DNA of 21,913 nucleotides from HyVt-337 sp964428895 (GTDB lineage: Bacteria; Planctomycetota; Phycisphaerae; SM23-33): positions 1 through 21,913 of the forward strand of contig CAYRZU010000059.1 in NCBI GenBank assembly GCA_964428895.1. The letters run 5' to 3'. Positions 13,700 through 21,907 of this stretch are shown here, piece after piece (position 1 is the stretch's first letter; every line of letters begins with the position of its first letter). A model generated the notes under the pieces. It made no database searches. It worked only from the letters and a program-made list of their open reading frames with translations, and was not told the origin of the DNA. A program made the translations under genes and the position numbers.

Positions 13700-13728
13700 A
13701 TTATAGAGAACCGGTATCATGGTGTCAG
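13700..13728 (-). promoter_or_regulatory. Promoter of ribD, leaderless arrangement
   Basis: On the minus strand CTGACA (13723-13728) and a perfect TATAAT (13700-13705) are 17 bp apart. The ATG at 13692 begins 7 nt after the -10 box, where transcription should start. Confidence 0.75.
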
Positions 13729-13762
13729 TAATCCGCCCGATCAAAATGCCGGGAGATTGGCC

Positions 13763-14755
13763 ATGAGATACCTGACCTGGACGGCCGTCGTTCTGATCGC
13801 ACTGGTGGCGCCCCTCGTCGCCGGCCCCACGACATCCCCCGAAACCCAACCGGCCGAACTCGACGCCGAGGCCGTTCTGGAAGAACTAGGGGATGATTTT
13901 CGGCCGCTTGTCGAAACGCTCGCCAACGGCGAAATCGACTGGACCCGTGGGGTCGTCATCGCCACCGGGTCCGCTCGCGGCAAAGGCCACGGCGGTCAGG
14001 CGAGAGCCGCCGCCACTGGCGCCGCCCGCATGGTCGCCGCCCGAAATGCCGTGCTGCTTCTGGCCGAACTGCGCACCGGCGGACAGATGAAGATAGGCCA
14101 GCTCCGTTCCGGGCACATCTCCGTCGACGCGGTGCTCAAGGATTTCGAACAGCTCGACACTCGTTTCGACCCCGATAAGCGAGAAGCCACCGTCCGTCTG
14201 CGGGCGACGTTGCTGGGGGCCAAGGGCGTGGTCACCGTCCGAAGGAGCGCCAATGCCGGCGAGGACGACGCCTGGCCCCGGCCCGAAGTGGTTGCGGGCG
14301 CCGCCGACACCGTGGACGGCGTGGTTATTGACGCCCGCGGCCACGACCTGACCCCGGCGCTGCTGCCGACAGTTCTGACCGCCAACGGTCAACGGCTGTT
14401 CGGGCCCGCCGATGTGCCCGCCGATCGGCAGACCCAGCGATTGGCCATGTACGTCTTCACCAAGCGCTCCGGCCCCACCGAGAACAACCCCGTTCCACAG
14501 CTCGGCGTTCTCGGCAAGGCCAAGGAAACCGTCGCCAGGATCAGCGGCGACCCCCAACTCCGGGAGGCCGTCAGCAAGGTCTTCGACGAACCCCTGATGC
14601 TGCGGGCAACCGGCGTGGATACCAAATCGCCCACCACACTGATTCTCGCCGAGACGGCCGAGCGGCACCCGATGCTGCAGCCCAGCGCCCGGGAGTGCTT
14701 CAAGGCCGGCCGCGTGCTGATCGTGACGGACGTCAAGCTCGAGGCCGACGACTAG
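13763..14755 (+). CDS. Secreted LPP20-like protein of unknown function
   Basis: This 330-residue protein has a Sec signal peptide (MRYLTWTAVVLIALVAPLVA) and no lipobox Cys, so it is probably periplasmic or released. The block WTRGVVIATG followed by RAAATGAARMVAARNAVLLL resembles LPP20/FlgT-type domains, where a strand with an ATG or AxG motif precedes a long helix with AxxxA repeats. The rest shows no motif that I recognise. The start has GGGAGA upstream; an in-frame extension to 13691 would spoil the signal peptide. Its stop is immediately followed by the ATG of the MFS gene. The function is unknown and the family match is tentative. Confidence 0.75.
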   Translation: MRYLTWTAVVLIALVAPLVAGPTTSPETQPAELDAEAVLEELGDDFRPLVETLANGEIDWTRGVVIATGSARGKGHGGQARAAATGAARMVAARNAVLLLAELRTGGQMKIGQLRSGHISVDAVLKDFEQLDTRFDPDKREATVRLRATLLGAKGVVTVRRSANAGEDDAWPRPEVVAGAADTVDGVVIDARGHDLTPALLPTVLTANGQRLFGPADVPADRQTQRLAMYVFTKRSGPTENNPVPQLGVLGKAKETVARISGDPQLREAVSKVFDEPLMLRATGVDTKSPTTLILAETAERHPMLQPSARECFKAGRVLIVTDVKLEADD

Positions 14756-16030
14756 ATGCTGACCCGATTCTGCCTTTACGGCTTCCTGAAGAATCAGCAG
14801 TACTTCGAGCCCTTCCTGTGGCTGGCCCTGCTCGCCAAGGGCCTGAGCTTCACGCAAATTGGCCTGCTGGTGGGCTTTCGCGAGATCTGCATCAACTTGC
14901 TGGAGGCACCCACCGGCGCCATAGCCGATGTGCTGGGGCGACGCCGATCCATGGTGGCTTCCATGCTGGCCTACATGGGCGCCTTCGCCGTGTTCGCCGC
15001 CGTCGACACACTGTGGCCGTTGTTTGCGGCGATGGCCCTGTTCGCGGTGGGCGAAGCGTTTCGGACCGGCACACACAAGGCCATCATTTTCGATTGGCTC
15101 GCCCATGAGAATCGGGCCAACGAGAAGACCACCATCTACGGCCTGACGCGCTCGTGGTCCAAGCTCGGTTCGGCCCTGAGCGCCATCATTGCCGCCGCGG
15201 TGGTCTACTTCACTGAGAACTACGCGGCCGTCTTCCTGACATGCCTGATCCCCTACGGCCTGAACGTAGTGAACCTGGCCACCTACCCGACCTATCTGGA
15301 CGGGCCCAAACACGACCACCAGAACATCGGCCAGGTCCTTCGGACGCTGGGAGGGGCTATCAAGACCGCCTGGTTGCGCCGGCCGCTCCGTCGCCTGCTG
15401 ATTGAATCCATGGGCTTTGAAGGCCTGTTCCGGACCACCAAGGACTTCATTCAGCCGATCCTCAAGGCGGCCGTCATTGCCGTGCCCATTGCGACCGCAT
15501 TGAGTGACCGAAAGCGCACCGCCGCTGCTATCGCGATCGTCTATGTGGCCATCTATCTGCTCAGCAGCCTGGCCTCCCGCCACGCCGGGCGGTTCGTTGA
15601 GCGCCTCGGCGGCGAGCGCCGGGCCGGGCGAGCGTTGTGGCTTGGCGACCTGGTCTCCTTCGGCCTACTGGCGGTCGGCCTTGCCCTGGGGCGGGTCGAA
15701 CTGATGGTCGTTGCCTTTGTCATGCTGGCGGTCGCACAGAACTTCTGGCGGCCGATTCTGGTCAGCCGATGCGCCTCCCTCTGCGAAGCCAACCACACCG
15801 CCACCGTGTTATCGATCGAATCACAAGCCAAGAGCCTGTTCCTGGCGATTGTCGCGCCGCTGCTGGGCTTGGCCGTCGATGTCATGACGCCTCTGATCGA
15901 CCGAACGGAGTTCATGACGGAGTGGTGGCGTTTCGCGCCGCTGGCCGTTATTGGTATCTTGCTGCCCGTGGGTATGCTGCTGACCATGTCCCGGGCCAAG
16001 CCGCAAGCACTGGAAGGGACTGACGCATGA
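14756..16030 (+). CDS. MFS transporter
   Basis: This 424-residue inner-membrane protein has about 12 hydrophobic segments. GAIADVLGRRRSM (residues 54-66) is the loop 2-3 signature of the major facilitator superfamily. The sequence does not identify the substrate. The ATG directly follows the stop of the secreted-protein gene, with only a weak ribosome site, so it depends on coupling. The stop overlaps the start of the GH4 gene (ATGA). The link to GH4 suggests a sugar or glycoside as substrate (inference). Confidence 0.88.
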   Translation: MLTRFCLYGFLKNQQYFEPFLWLALLAKGLSFTQIGLLVGFREICINLLEAPTGAIADVLGRRRSMVASMLAYMGAFAVFAAVDTLWPLFAAMALFAVGEAFRTGTHKAIIFDWLAHENRANEKTTIYGLTRSWSKLGSALSAIIAAAVVYFTENYAAVFLTCLIPYGLNVVNLATYPTYLDGPKHDHQNIGQVLRTLGGAIKTAWLRRPLRRLLIESMGFEGLFRTTKDFIQPILKAAVIAVPIATALSDRKRTAAAIAIVYVAIYLLSSLASRHAGRFVERLGGERRAGRALWLGDLVSFGLLAVGLALGRVELMVVAFVMLAVAQNFWRPILVSRCASLCEANHTATVLSIESQAKSLFLAIVAPLLGLAVDVMTPLIDRTEFMTEWWRFAPLAVIGILLPVGMLLTMSRAKPQALEGTDA

Positions 16031-17319
16031 AGATCGTTCTAATCGGCGCCGGTAGCGGCAGCTTTGGCCGTGGGCAAATTGCCGACATCTTGCATTGCCA
16101 AGAACTGAACGCTCGCGACGTCACGCTGGCCCTGGTGGATACCAACGGGGCCGCCCTGGCCACCATGACGGGCGTCGCCAAGCGAATGGCCGAGCATACC
16201 GGCTCGGACATTGCCATCGAGGCAACCACCGACCGAAGTGAAGCCCTGCCCGGGGCCGACTTCGTGGTCACCGCCGTCACCGTACGACGGATGGAACTGT
16301 GGGAGCAGGACTTTCGCGTGCCGCTCAGTTATGGCTTCCGCCATGTCCTGGGCGAAAACGGCGGCCCGGGCGCCATGTTCCACGCACTGCGCAACCTAGA
16401 GATCATGATGCCGATCTGTCGGGACGTCGAAGCGCTCTGCCCGACCGCTCGACTGCTGAACTTCACCAACCCCGAGGCCCGCATCCTCCACGCTATCCGC
16501 ACGCTGACCGAGGTCGACGGGTACGGCTTCTGCCACGGCGTGTTCGGCGCCATCGATACGCTGGCGACCTACCTAGATCGGCCGGTTGAGCAGTTGGACA
16601 CCGTCTCGGCGGGCATGAACCATTTCTACTGCATCCTCAAGTGCGTGGACCGTGACAGCGGCGAGGACCTCCTGCCGGCCGCGATCGCCAAGGCCGCCGA
16701 AGAAACCACCGGCCACCTCCAACTGTTCCGCCAGTTCGCCAGGGTCTATGACCTGTTCCTGTTCCCCTCGGACGATCACATCGGCGAGTATGTCTCGTTC
16801 GCCCACGAGTTCTGCGGCACGCAATGGCCTTACGGCCTGGAACGCCGCAAACTCAGCCCCGCCGACCCGGTCTGGCCGGACGTCCTGGCCGAATACGTTG
16901 CCGGCGACCGGCCCGCCGACGACCCGGCCGTGGTGGCCGGCAGCGGTGAGAGCGTCGTTCCGATCATCTGCGACATCGAGTTGGGACGCGCCTCCGACCG
17001 CCCCGCCGTCAACGTGCTCAACGACGCCGGCTATATCGAAAACCTGCCGACCGATAGCGTGGTCGAGGTCCCTTGCCGAACCGATGGGGACGGCATCCAC
17101 CCGGTTTCGGTTGGCTCGATACCCCGACCCATCGAGGCGTTCCTCCGGCCGCAGATGGAGATCATCCGCTTGGTGACCGAAGCCTATCGCACCCAGAACC
17201 GCAAGCTGCTGCTGCAGGCGTTGCTGCTGGACCCGCTGGTCGACAGCCTCACCGGGGCCGAGAAGATGCTCGATCAGATGCTCGATCTGCAGAGCGAGTT
17301 TCTACCGAGCTTTTCGTAG
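16027..17319 (+). CDS. Glycoside hydrolase family 4 enzyme
   Basis: GH4 enzymes cleave glycosides with NAD+ and usually Mn2+ by an oxidation-elimination route in the cytoplasm. The 430-residue product has the dinucleotide loop GAGSGSFG (residues 7-14), GENGGPGAMFHALRN, NFTNPEAR (145-152), GFCHG (Cys169) and GMNHF (His199). The Cys and His are the metal ligands known in the family. Alpha-glucosidase, alpha-galactosidase and alpha-galacturonidase types cannot be separated by eye. It overlaps the MFS stop and has GAAGGGA upstream. Confidence 0.93.
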   Translation: MKIVLIGAGSGSFGRGQIADILHCQELNARDVTLALVDTNGAALATMTGVAKRMAEHTGSDIAIEATTDRSEALPGADFVVTAVTVRRMELWEQDFRVPLSYGFRHVLGENGGPGAMFHALRNLEIMMPICRDVEALCPTARLLNFTNPEARILHAIRTLTEVDGYGFCHGVFGAIDTLATYLDRPVEQLDTVSAGMNHFYCILKCVDRDSGEDLLPAAIAKAAEETTGHLQLFRQFARVYDLFLFPSDDHIGEYVSFAHEFCGTQWPYGLERRKLSPADPVWPDVLAEYVAGDRPADDPAVVAGSGESVVPIICDIELGRASDRPAVNVLNDAGYIENLPTDSVVEVPCRTDGDGIHPVSVGSIPRPIEAFLRPQMEIIRLVTEAYRTQNRKLLLQALLLDPLVDSLTGAEKMLDQMLDLQSEFLPSFS

Positions 17320-17410
17320 TCGGCCCGGGAAATTCCGTATCACCCAGATGGGAGCTGCCTAGAATGGGACTCTAGTTGCCACCAGGGATATCCTTGAAAG
17401 GAGCTATTAC

Positions 17411-17911
17411 ATGGCCACATTCGATAATCTGAAGGAAGCGTTCGCCGGTGAATCCCAGGCCAATCGGAAGTATCTGGCCTTTGCGAAGAAGGCTGACGCC
17501 GAAGGCTTTGTCCAAGTCGCCAAGCTGTTCCGCGCCGCCGCCCACGCCGAGACGATCCATGCCCACGCGCATTTCGCCGCCTTGGGTGGCGTGGAGTCGA
17601 CTGCCGCCAACGTCAAGGCCGCCATCGAAGGCGAAGGCTTTGAGTTCCAGGAAATGTACCCGAAGTTCCTGGAAGAGGCCGAGGTCGATGGCGCTGAAGC
17701 CGCGGCCGTGAGCTTCAAGAACGCCCTGGCCGTCGAAGAGATTCACCATAACCTTTACAGCGATGCCCTCAAGGCGATGGACGGCGGCGGCGACCTGGCG
17801 GCCGACAAGGTCTTCGTTTGCGGCATCTGCGGCAACACCGTTTACGGCGCCGCCCCCGAGAAGTGCCCGGTCTGTGGCGCCCTGGCGGCCAAGTTCGAAG
17901 AGATCCAGTAG
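17411..17911 (+). CDS. rbr: Rubrerythrin
   Basis: Rubrerythrin reduces hydrogen peroxide in the cytoplasm of anaerobes and microaerobes. The 166-residue protein has a ferritin-like diiron domain with Glu14, AETIH (Glu47, His50) and VEEIHH (Glu109/110, His112). It is followed by a rubredoxin domain with CGIC (137-140) and CPVC (152-155). The length is shorter than the ~190-residue classical form, as in many compact members. AAAGGAG lies 8 nt before the ATG. A TAGAAT box at 17360 could be its -10, but the -35 is poor. A strong terminator follows, so it is monocistronic. Confidence 0.96.
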   Translation: MATFDNLKEAFAGESQANRKYLAFAKKADAEGFVQVAKLFRAAAHAETIHAHAHFAALGGVESTAANVKAAIEGEGFEFQEMYPKFLEEAEVDGAEAAAVSFKNALAVEEIHHNLYSDALKAMDGGGDLAADKVFVCGICGNTVYGAAPEKCPVCGALAAKFEEIQ

Positions 17912-17948
17912 CCCGATCTCCATCGAATCCGTTGCAGCGAATCAAGAC

Positions 17949-17988
17949 GCGGTCGATCCTCCCGGCGAGGATCGGCCGCGTTCATTTG
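17949..17988 (+). terminator. Terminator of rubrerythrin
   Basis: A 14-bp stem with one T-G pair and a 5-nt loop (17949-17981) is followed by TTCATTT. It lies 38 bp past the stop codon. Confidence 0.85.
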
Positions 17989-18008
17989 ATGGACCCATTC
18001 AATCGGTG

Positions 18009-18036
18009 TTGACTCGGCCGCGGGCATCCTTACTCT
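18009..18036 (+). promoter_or_regulatory. Promoter of the sulfotransferase gene
   Basis: TTGACT (18009-18014) and TACTCT (18031-18036) are 16 bp apart. The start of translation lies about 42 nt after the expected transcription start. Confidence 0.6.
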
Positions 18037-18084
18037 TGAGGCCCACGGCCTCGCCATCGATAGGCAGCCCCGGACGCAATTGCG

Positions 18085-18918
18085 ATGACCGAACCGACTG
18101 CTCATCCCGAGCCAAGCCCCGCCCTGAACGGATTCGACCTGCCCGGCGACCGAACCGACACCGGCCATCGACCTGAGCGGATATCGTTTATCATTACCGG
18201 CGCGCAGAAGTCCGGCACGACCGCTTTGAGTTGGTTCCTGGCGCAACATCCCGATATCTGTATGCCGTCGGTTAAGGAGGTCAACTTCTTCGTCCGCACC
18301 GACCGGTTCAAGCACGACCGGCGAGAGGACTACCAGGACTACCACGACCTTTTCGTCAGCTATCGACCCGGGCAAATCGCCGGGGAGGCCAGCCCCCACT
18401 ACCTGCCCTCGCCCGTGTTCGCAAGACGAGCTCACGACTATGACCCCAACCTCAAGTTGATCTGCATCTTGCGAAACCCCATTGAACGGGCCTATTCGAA
18501 CTACATCATGGAAGTCGAACGGGCGTGGGAGCATCAATCGTTTGGCCAGGCCATTCGCGCCGAGTGGCGCCGATGTTTGTGGCATCGTTTCCGAAGGCGC
18601 CCGCGGAGCCATCGCCACGCCTACGTACAACGAGGCCGATACGCCCGTCAGGTCCGGCGATTGCTCCGGCGATTCCGGCAAGACCAAATCCTGGTTCTTC
18701 TGACCGAAGACCTCATGGACGACCACGTCCCCACGCTGCAACGCGTCTATGACTTCCTTGGCGTTCAACGCGTCGACCCGCCACAACCGGAGAAGGTCTT
18801 CTCGGCCGACTACGACCCCATGGCCGATGACGACCGACGCTATCTGCAAGACCTCTATCGCACAGACATCGCGGAGTTGTCCCAGATAATCGGACGAGAC
18901 CTGTCCCATTGGACCTAG
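18085..18918 (+). CDS. Sulfotransferase domain protein
   Basis: This 277-residue protein has the PAPS phosphosulfate-binding loop TGAQKSGTTAL (38-48) and the 3'-phosphate motif RNPIERAYSNY (130-140), both typical of sulfotransferases that use PAPS. The acceptor may be a carbohydrate, lipid or protein. No signal peptide is seen. Residues about 158-199 are very Arg-rich. No good Shine-Dalgarno precedes the ATG, but no in-frame ATG exists before the PAPS loop to replace it. The gene lies between a terminator and the aldo/keto reductase gene. Confidence 0.9.
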   Translation: MTEPTAHPEPSPALNGFDLPGDRTDTGHRPERISFIITGAQKSGTTALSWFLAQHPDICMPSVKEVNFFVRTDRFKHDRREDYQDYHDLFVSYRPGQIAGEASPHYLPSPVFARRAHDYDPNLKLICILRNPIERAYSNYIMEVERAWEHQSFGQAIRAEWRRCLWHRFRRRPRSHRHAYVQRGRYARQVRRLLRRFRQDQILVLLTEDLMDDHVPTLQRVYDFLGVQRVDPPQPEKVFSADYDPMADDDRRYLQDLYRTDIAELSQIIGRDLSHWT

Positions 18919-18937
18919 CTCGCCGAGGCCGTACCAT
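18909..18937 (+). promoter_or_regulatory. Possible promoter of the aldo/keto reductase
   Basis: TTGGAC (18909-18914) and TACCAT (18932-18937) are separated by 17 bp and overlap the end of the sulfotransferase gene. The boxes are only moderate matches. Confidence 0.45.
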
Positions 18938-18963
18938 GGGGCGACAGAGCAAGGAGACGAGCT

Positions 18964-19986
18964 ATGCGTACGACGAGCCTTGGCAAGAGCGGGCTGGACG
19001 TCTCGGCGGTCGGTTTCGGTGGCATCCCGATCATGCGAATTGGTGAGGCCCAGGCCGTCACGGTCCTTCATCGGGCGTTGGAGTTGGGGGTGACCTTCAT
19101 CGATACCGCCACCGGCTACGGGGACAGCCAGGCCAAAATTGGCGCCGCGATCCATGACCGCCGTGACGGACTCGTTCTGGCCAGCAAGTCCGGGGCCACC
19201 ACCAAAGACGCAATCCTGGCCGACGTCGAGGAATCCCGCCGCGCCATGCGGACCGACGTGATCGACCTCTATCAGCTCCACGGCGTCGGTGAAGGCGCCT
19301 GGGAAGCCATCTCCGGCCCCGACGGCGCGTTGGAAGGCTTGATCGCCGCCAAAGAGGCCGGCCACATTGGGCACATTGGTTTCACCTCCCACAGCCTGGA
19401 GATCGCGCAGAAGCTAGCGGAGTTGGACGTGTTCGAAACGGTCCAATTCCCTTACAACCTCGTGGCCCGCGAACCGGGCGACAAGTTAGTGCCCGTCTCC
19501 CGTGAGAACAACCTGGGCTTCATCGTCATGAAACCCATGTGCGGCGGCCAGTTCGATGACGCCGAGTTGGCCTTTAAGTTCCTCAACGCCGCCCCAGACT
19601 TGGTGGCCATTCCCGGCATTGAGACGGCCCAGGAGATTGAGCAGATCGCGGTCGTCGTTGCATCCGGAGAAACACTGACCGGTGATGACGCAAATCGGGC
19701 GGAGGAAATCGTCCAACGGCTGGGCAAGGTCTTCTGCCGCCGCTGCGGGTATTGTCAGCCCTGCCCGGAAGGGATCGGCATCACGTCAGCCTTGATCCTG
19801 GATAGCCTGCTGAAGCGTTTCCCGAAAGGCCTGGCCGTCAACTGCGCCAAGGGGACAGCCGAGGGCGTCGCGAAGTGCACCGAATGCGGCCAATGCGAAG
19901 ACAAATGCCCCTACGAGCTCCCCATCCGCGAGCTACTTAAGGAATCCGGCCAAATCGCCGAACGCTTCCTCGCTGAGCATTCCTAA
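18964..19986 (+). CDS. Aldo/keto reductase with C-terminal Fe-S cluster motifs
   Basis: This 340-residue protein is an aldo/keto reductase with the catalytic set Asp47, Tyr52, Lys75 and His106. A C-terminal extension holds CRRCGYCQPCP (Cys258, 261, 264, 267) and CTECGQCEDKCP (Cys305, 308, 311, 315). The second matches a ferredoxin 4Fe-4S site except that only one full motif is complete, and the first is a tight Cys cluster. Similar Fe-S aldo/keto reductases are common in anaerobes, with substrates mostly unknown. AAGGAG lies 6 nt before the ATG. The gene is convergent with the small membrane protein gene. Confidence 0.93.
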   Translation: MRTTSLGKSGLDVSAVGFGGIPIMRIGEAQAVTVLHRALELGVTFIDTATGYGDSQAKIGAAIHDRRDGLVLASKSGATTKDAILADVEESRRAMRTDVIDLYQLHGVGEGAWEAISGPDGALEGLIAAKEAGHIGHIGFTSHSLEIAQKLAELDVFETVQFPYNLVAREPGDKLVPVSRENNLGFIVMKPMCGGQFDDAELAFKFLNAAPDLVAIPGIETAQEIEQIAVVVASGETLTGDDANRAEEIVQRLGKVFCRRCGYCQPCPEGIGITSALILDSLLKRFPKGLAVNCAKGTAEGVAKCTECGQCEDKCPYELPIRELLKESGQIAERFLAEHS

Positions 19987-19992
19987 CTCGCG

Positions 19993-20004
19993 CAGTCGCG
20001 ACTG
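19993..20004. repeat. 12-bp perfect palindrome between convergent genes
   Basis: cagtcgcgactg is its own reverse complement and lies in the 21-bp gap between the aldo/keto reductase and the next minus-strand gene. There is no loop or T tract, so it is not a clear terminator. Confidence 0.6.
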
Positions 20005-20007
20005 GCG

Positions 20008-20277
20008 TTATTCCGGCACTTTGGGTGTGAACTGGCCCGCCAGGTAATTGTACAGCAGCGCGAAGATCGCGCCGCCGATCAGGGCGTCGAAGAAGCCCCA
20101 GCCCAGGCCGATCACGCTGCCGACTGGAGTGATGGTGTAGCCGCGATAGAGCTTGCCGATCAGTGTTGGTTCGTCACTCGCACCGTCGAAGGCGATCACC
20201 CACCACGTAAAGGTGAACAGCCCCAATCCCCAAAGGGCGGCGGAGGCGAGGGCGAAGGCTTTGACGTTCAGTCTCAT
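20008..20277 (-). CDS. Small two-helix membrane protein ('phage holin'-type annotation)
   Basis: This 89-residue protein has two probable membrane helices (about 7-29 and 52-78), with a charged loop that includes TLIGKLYRGYTITPVGS. Close relatives, as I recall them, occur widely in bacterial chromosomes and are often labelled bacteriophage holin, but no phage gene is near and that role is doubtful. The ATG at 20277 has GAGGAGA upstream; an in-frame extension to 20367 would add residues without a signal. A TATGCT box at 20313-20318 might be its -10, with a poor -35. Confidence 0.8.
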   Translation of the reverse strand: MRLNVKAFALASAALWGLGLFTFTWWVIAFDGASDEPTLIGKLYRGYTITPVGSVIGLGWGFFDALIGGAIFALLYNYLAGQFTPKVPE

Positions 20278-20376
20278 GGCCGTCTCCTCGAAATGCGATG
20301 CTTCCGACATCCAGCATACCACAATGGCGTCCCGTTCTACTCCACCTACTCCCGCTGTCGCCCCCAAGAACAGAAT

Positions 20377-20400
20377 GCGGCGGGCCCGAGGACCCGCCGC
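20377..20400 (-). terminator. Terminator of xylA
   Basis: The 8-bp GC stem gcggcggg / cccgccgc with an 8-nt loop lies 26 bp after the xylA stop on the minus strand. Outer agaat/attct arms can lengthen the stem past a small bulge. The minus-strand sequence after the stem is ATTCTGTTCTT. Confidence 0.7.
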
Positions 20401-20426
20401 GCGTATTCTTCTGTCCTCAAGCCTGA

Positions 20427-21740
20427 CTACAGGTACGAGTTCAGGATGTTCTCGAACAACTCGACGCGGCCGGATTGGTTGGCGTCGGGCTCGCCCTTGT
20501 CTTCCATGTACTTGCGAAGGGTCTTGAAGGTGTGCTTGCCGGCTTCAATCTCGGCCCCGATCCCGGCGTCGAAGCTGCTGTAACGTTCCTTGACCATTTC
20601 GGCCATGGCGCCGTCGGCGCGAATGGCGGCCGCGATCTTCAGGGCCTTGGCGAAGCAGTCCATGCCGCCGATGTGGGCGTGGAACAGATCGACCGGCTCG
20701 AAGCTCTCGCGGTGGACGTGGCAGTCGAAATTCAACCCGCCCGTGGTGAAGCCGCCCGCTTCGAGCACTTCCAGCATCGCCAGCGTGCATTCGGCCACGT
20801 CGTTGGGGAACTGATCGGTATCCCAGCCCAGCATCGGGTCGCCGCGGTTGGCGTCGACCGAGCCGAACAAGCCTGCCTCGCGAGCGAACCGCAGTTCGTG
20901 CACGAAATCATGGCCGGCCAGCGTGGCGTGGTTGGCTTCGATGTTGAAGCGGAAGTAATCGGTCAGGCCGAACTTCTGTAGGAAGGCGTAGCAGGCTTCG
21001 ACATCGAAATCGTACTGGTGCTTGGTGGGCTCTTTGGGCTTGGGCTCAATGTAGAACGGCCCGTTGAAGCCGATGTCCTTCTTGAACTCAACGGCCATGT
21101 TCAGGAACGCGCCCAAGTGATCGAGCTCGCGACCCATGTCGGTGTTGAGCAGGCTCTTGTAGCCTTCGCGCCCGCCCCAGAAGGTGTAGCCCTGCCCGCC
21201 GAGATCCTTCGTGACCTCGATGGCCTTGGCGACCTGGGCGGCGGCATAGGCGAACACGTCGGCGTTGGGGCTGGTGGCCGCTCCGTGCATGTAGCGGGGG
21301 TCGGCGAACAGGCAGGCCGTGCCCCACAGCAGCTTCGTACCGGTCTCGCCGGACAGATCCTTGACGACCTTGACGACCTCGTCGAGGTTCTTGTTGGTTT
21401 CCTTGAGGGTGTCGCCTTCGGGGGCGACGTCGCGATCGTGGAAGCAGAAGTACTTGATCTGCAGCTTCTCGCACAGCTCAAACTGGGCCCGGATGCGGTT
21501 CTGGGCGTTGGGGATGCTGTCGGAGTCGTCGTCCCAGGGCATCAGGCGGGTCGGGGCGCCAAAGGGATCCATGCAGCGGTTCTTGAAGCAATGCCAGAAC
21601 GCGGCAGAGAACCGCAGATGGTCGGCCATGCTCTTGCCTTCGACCATTTCCTCGGGGTTGTAGTGCTTGAAGGCGAGCGGATTCTTGGAATCCGTCCCTT
21701 CGTATTGAATCTTGGATATTCCAGCAAATGCTTCAGCCAT
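20427..21740 (-). CDS. xylA: Xylose isomerase
   Basis: XylA interconverts xylose and xylulose in the cytoplasm and needs divalent metals. The 437-residue length and the N-terminal region fit the longer class II type. FHDRDVAPEG holds catalytic His101 and Asp104; WGGREGY, EPKPKEPTKHQYD, NIEANHATLAGHDF and GSVDANRGDPMLGWDTDQFP hold the metal ligands. No key residue is missing. AAGGAG lies 6 nt before the ATG, with a promoter at 21816-21843. No xylulokinase or xylose transporter is in the window, so the pathway partners must lie elsewhere. Confidence 0.97.
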   Translation of the reverse strand: MAEAFAGISKIQYEGTDSKNPLAFKHYNPEEMVEGKSMADHLRFSAAFWHCFKNRCMDPFGAPTRLMPWDDDSDSIPNAQNRIRAQFELCEKLQIKYFCFHDRDVAPEGDTLKETNKNLDEVVKVVKDLSGETGTKLLWGTACLFADPRYMHGAATSPNADVFAYAAAQVAKAIEVTKDLGGQGYTFWGGREGYKSLLNTDMGRELDHLGAFLNMAVEFKKDIGFNGPFYIEPKPKEPTKHQYDFDVEACYAFLQKFGLTDYFRFNIEANHATLAGHDFVHELRFAREAGLFGSVDANRGDPMLGWDTDQFPNDVAECTLAMLEVLEAGGFTTGGLNFDCHVHRESFEPVDLFHAHIGGMDCFAKALKIAAAIRADGAMAEMVKERYSSFDAGIGAEIEAGKHTFKTLRKYMEDKGEPDANQSGRVELFENILNSYL

Positions 21741-21815
21741 GACGGTTCTCCTTGTCCGGGGCTTGGTGTCGGTCAGTTGCTCGGCGGCCGCGAGTCGGCG
21801 CAGCCGGCGGGCGGC

Positions 21816-21843
21816 ATTTTACCGCGCCGTCCCGGCCGTGCAA
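21816..21843 (-). promoter_or_regulatory. Promoter of xylA
   Basis: On the minus strand TTGCAC (21838-21843) and TAAAAT (21816-21821) are 16 bp apart. The leader would be about 70 nt. The GC-rich leader contains no operator that I recognise. Confidence 0.6.
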
Positions 21844-21877
21844 GGGGCGGCCCCGAAAGCCAGCGGTTCCGCAAAGG

Positions 21878-21907
21878 AAGTTGTTGCGGGGTGCTCCGCA
21901 ACGACTT
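21878..21907. repeat. 12-bp hairpin upstream of xylA
   Basis: Arms at 21878-21889 and 21896-21907 pair over 12 bp with one T-G pair and a 6-nt loop. A CCGCAA copy at 21869-21874 could pair with the same TTGCGG arm instead. It may be the terminator of a gene beyond the window or a regulatory element; no T tract is evident. Confidence 0.6.

Noticed and set aside
13886..15583. 565-codon minus-strand open frame over the LPP20-like and MFS genes
   Set aside because: It is antisense to two genes with coherent signal peptide, membrane and motif content. Its product is Gly/Gln/Val-rich without any motif, which is usual for shadows in GC-rich DNA.
17842..19392. 516-codon minus-strand open frame over rubrerythrin, sulfotransferase and aldo/keto reductase
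   Set aside because: It spans three well-supported genes, a terminator and promoters on the other strand, and shows no domain.
20008..20277. Prophage, based on the 'holin'-type protein
   Set aside because: No endolysin, structural, integrase or repressor gene is near. The family is widespread outside phages and the label is weak.
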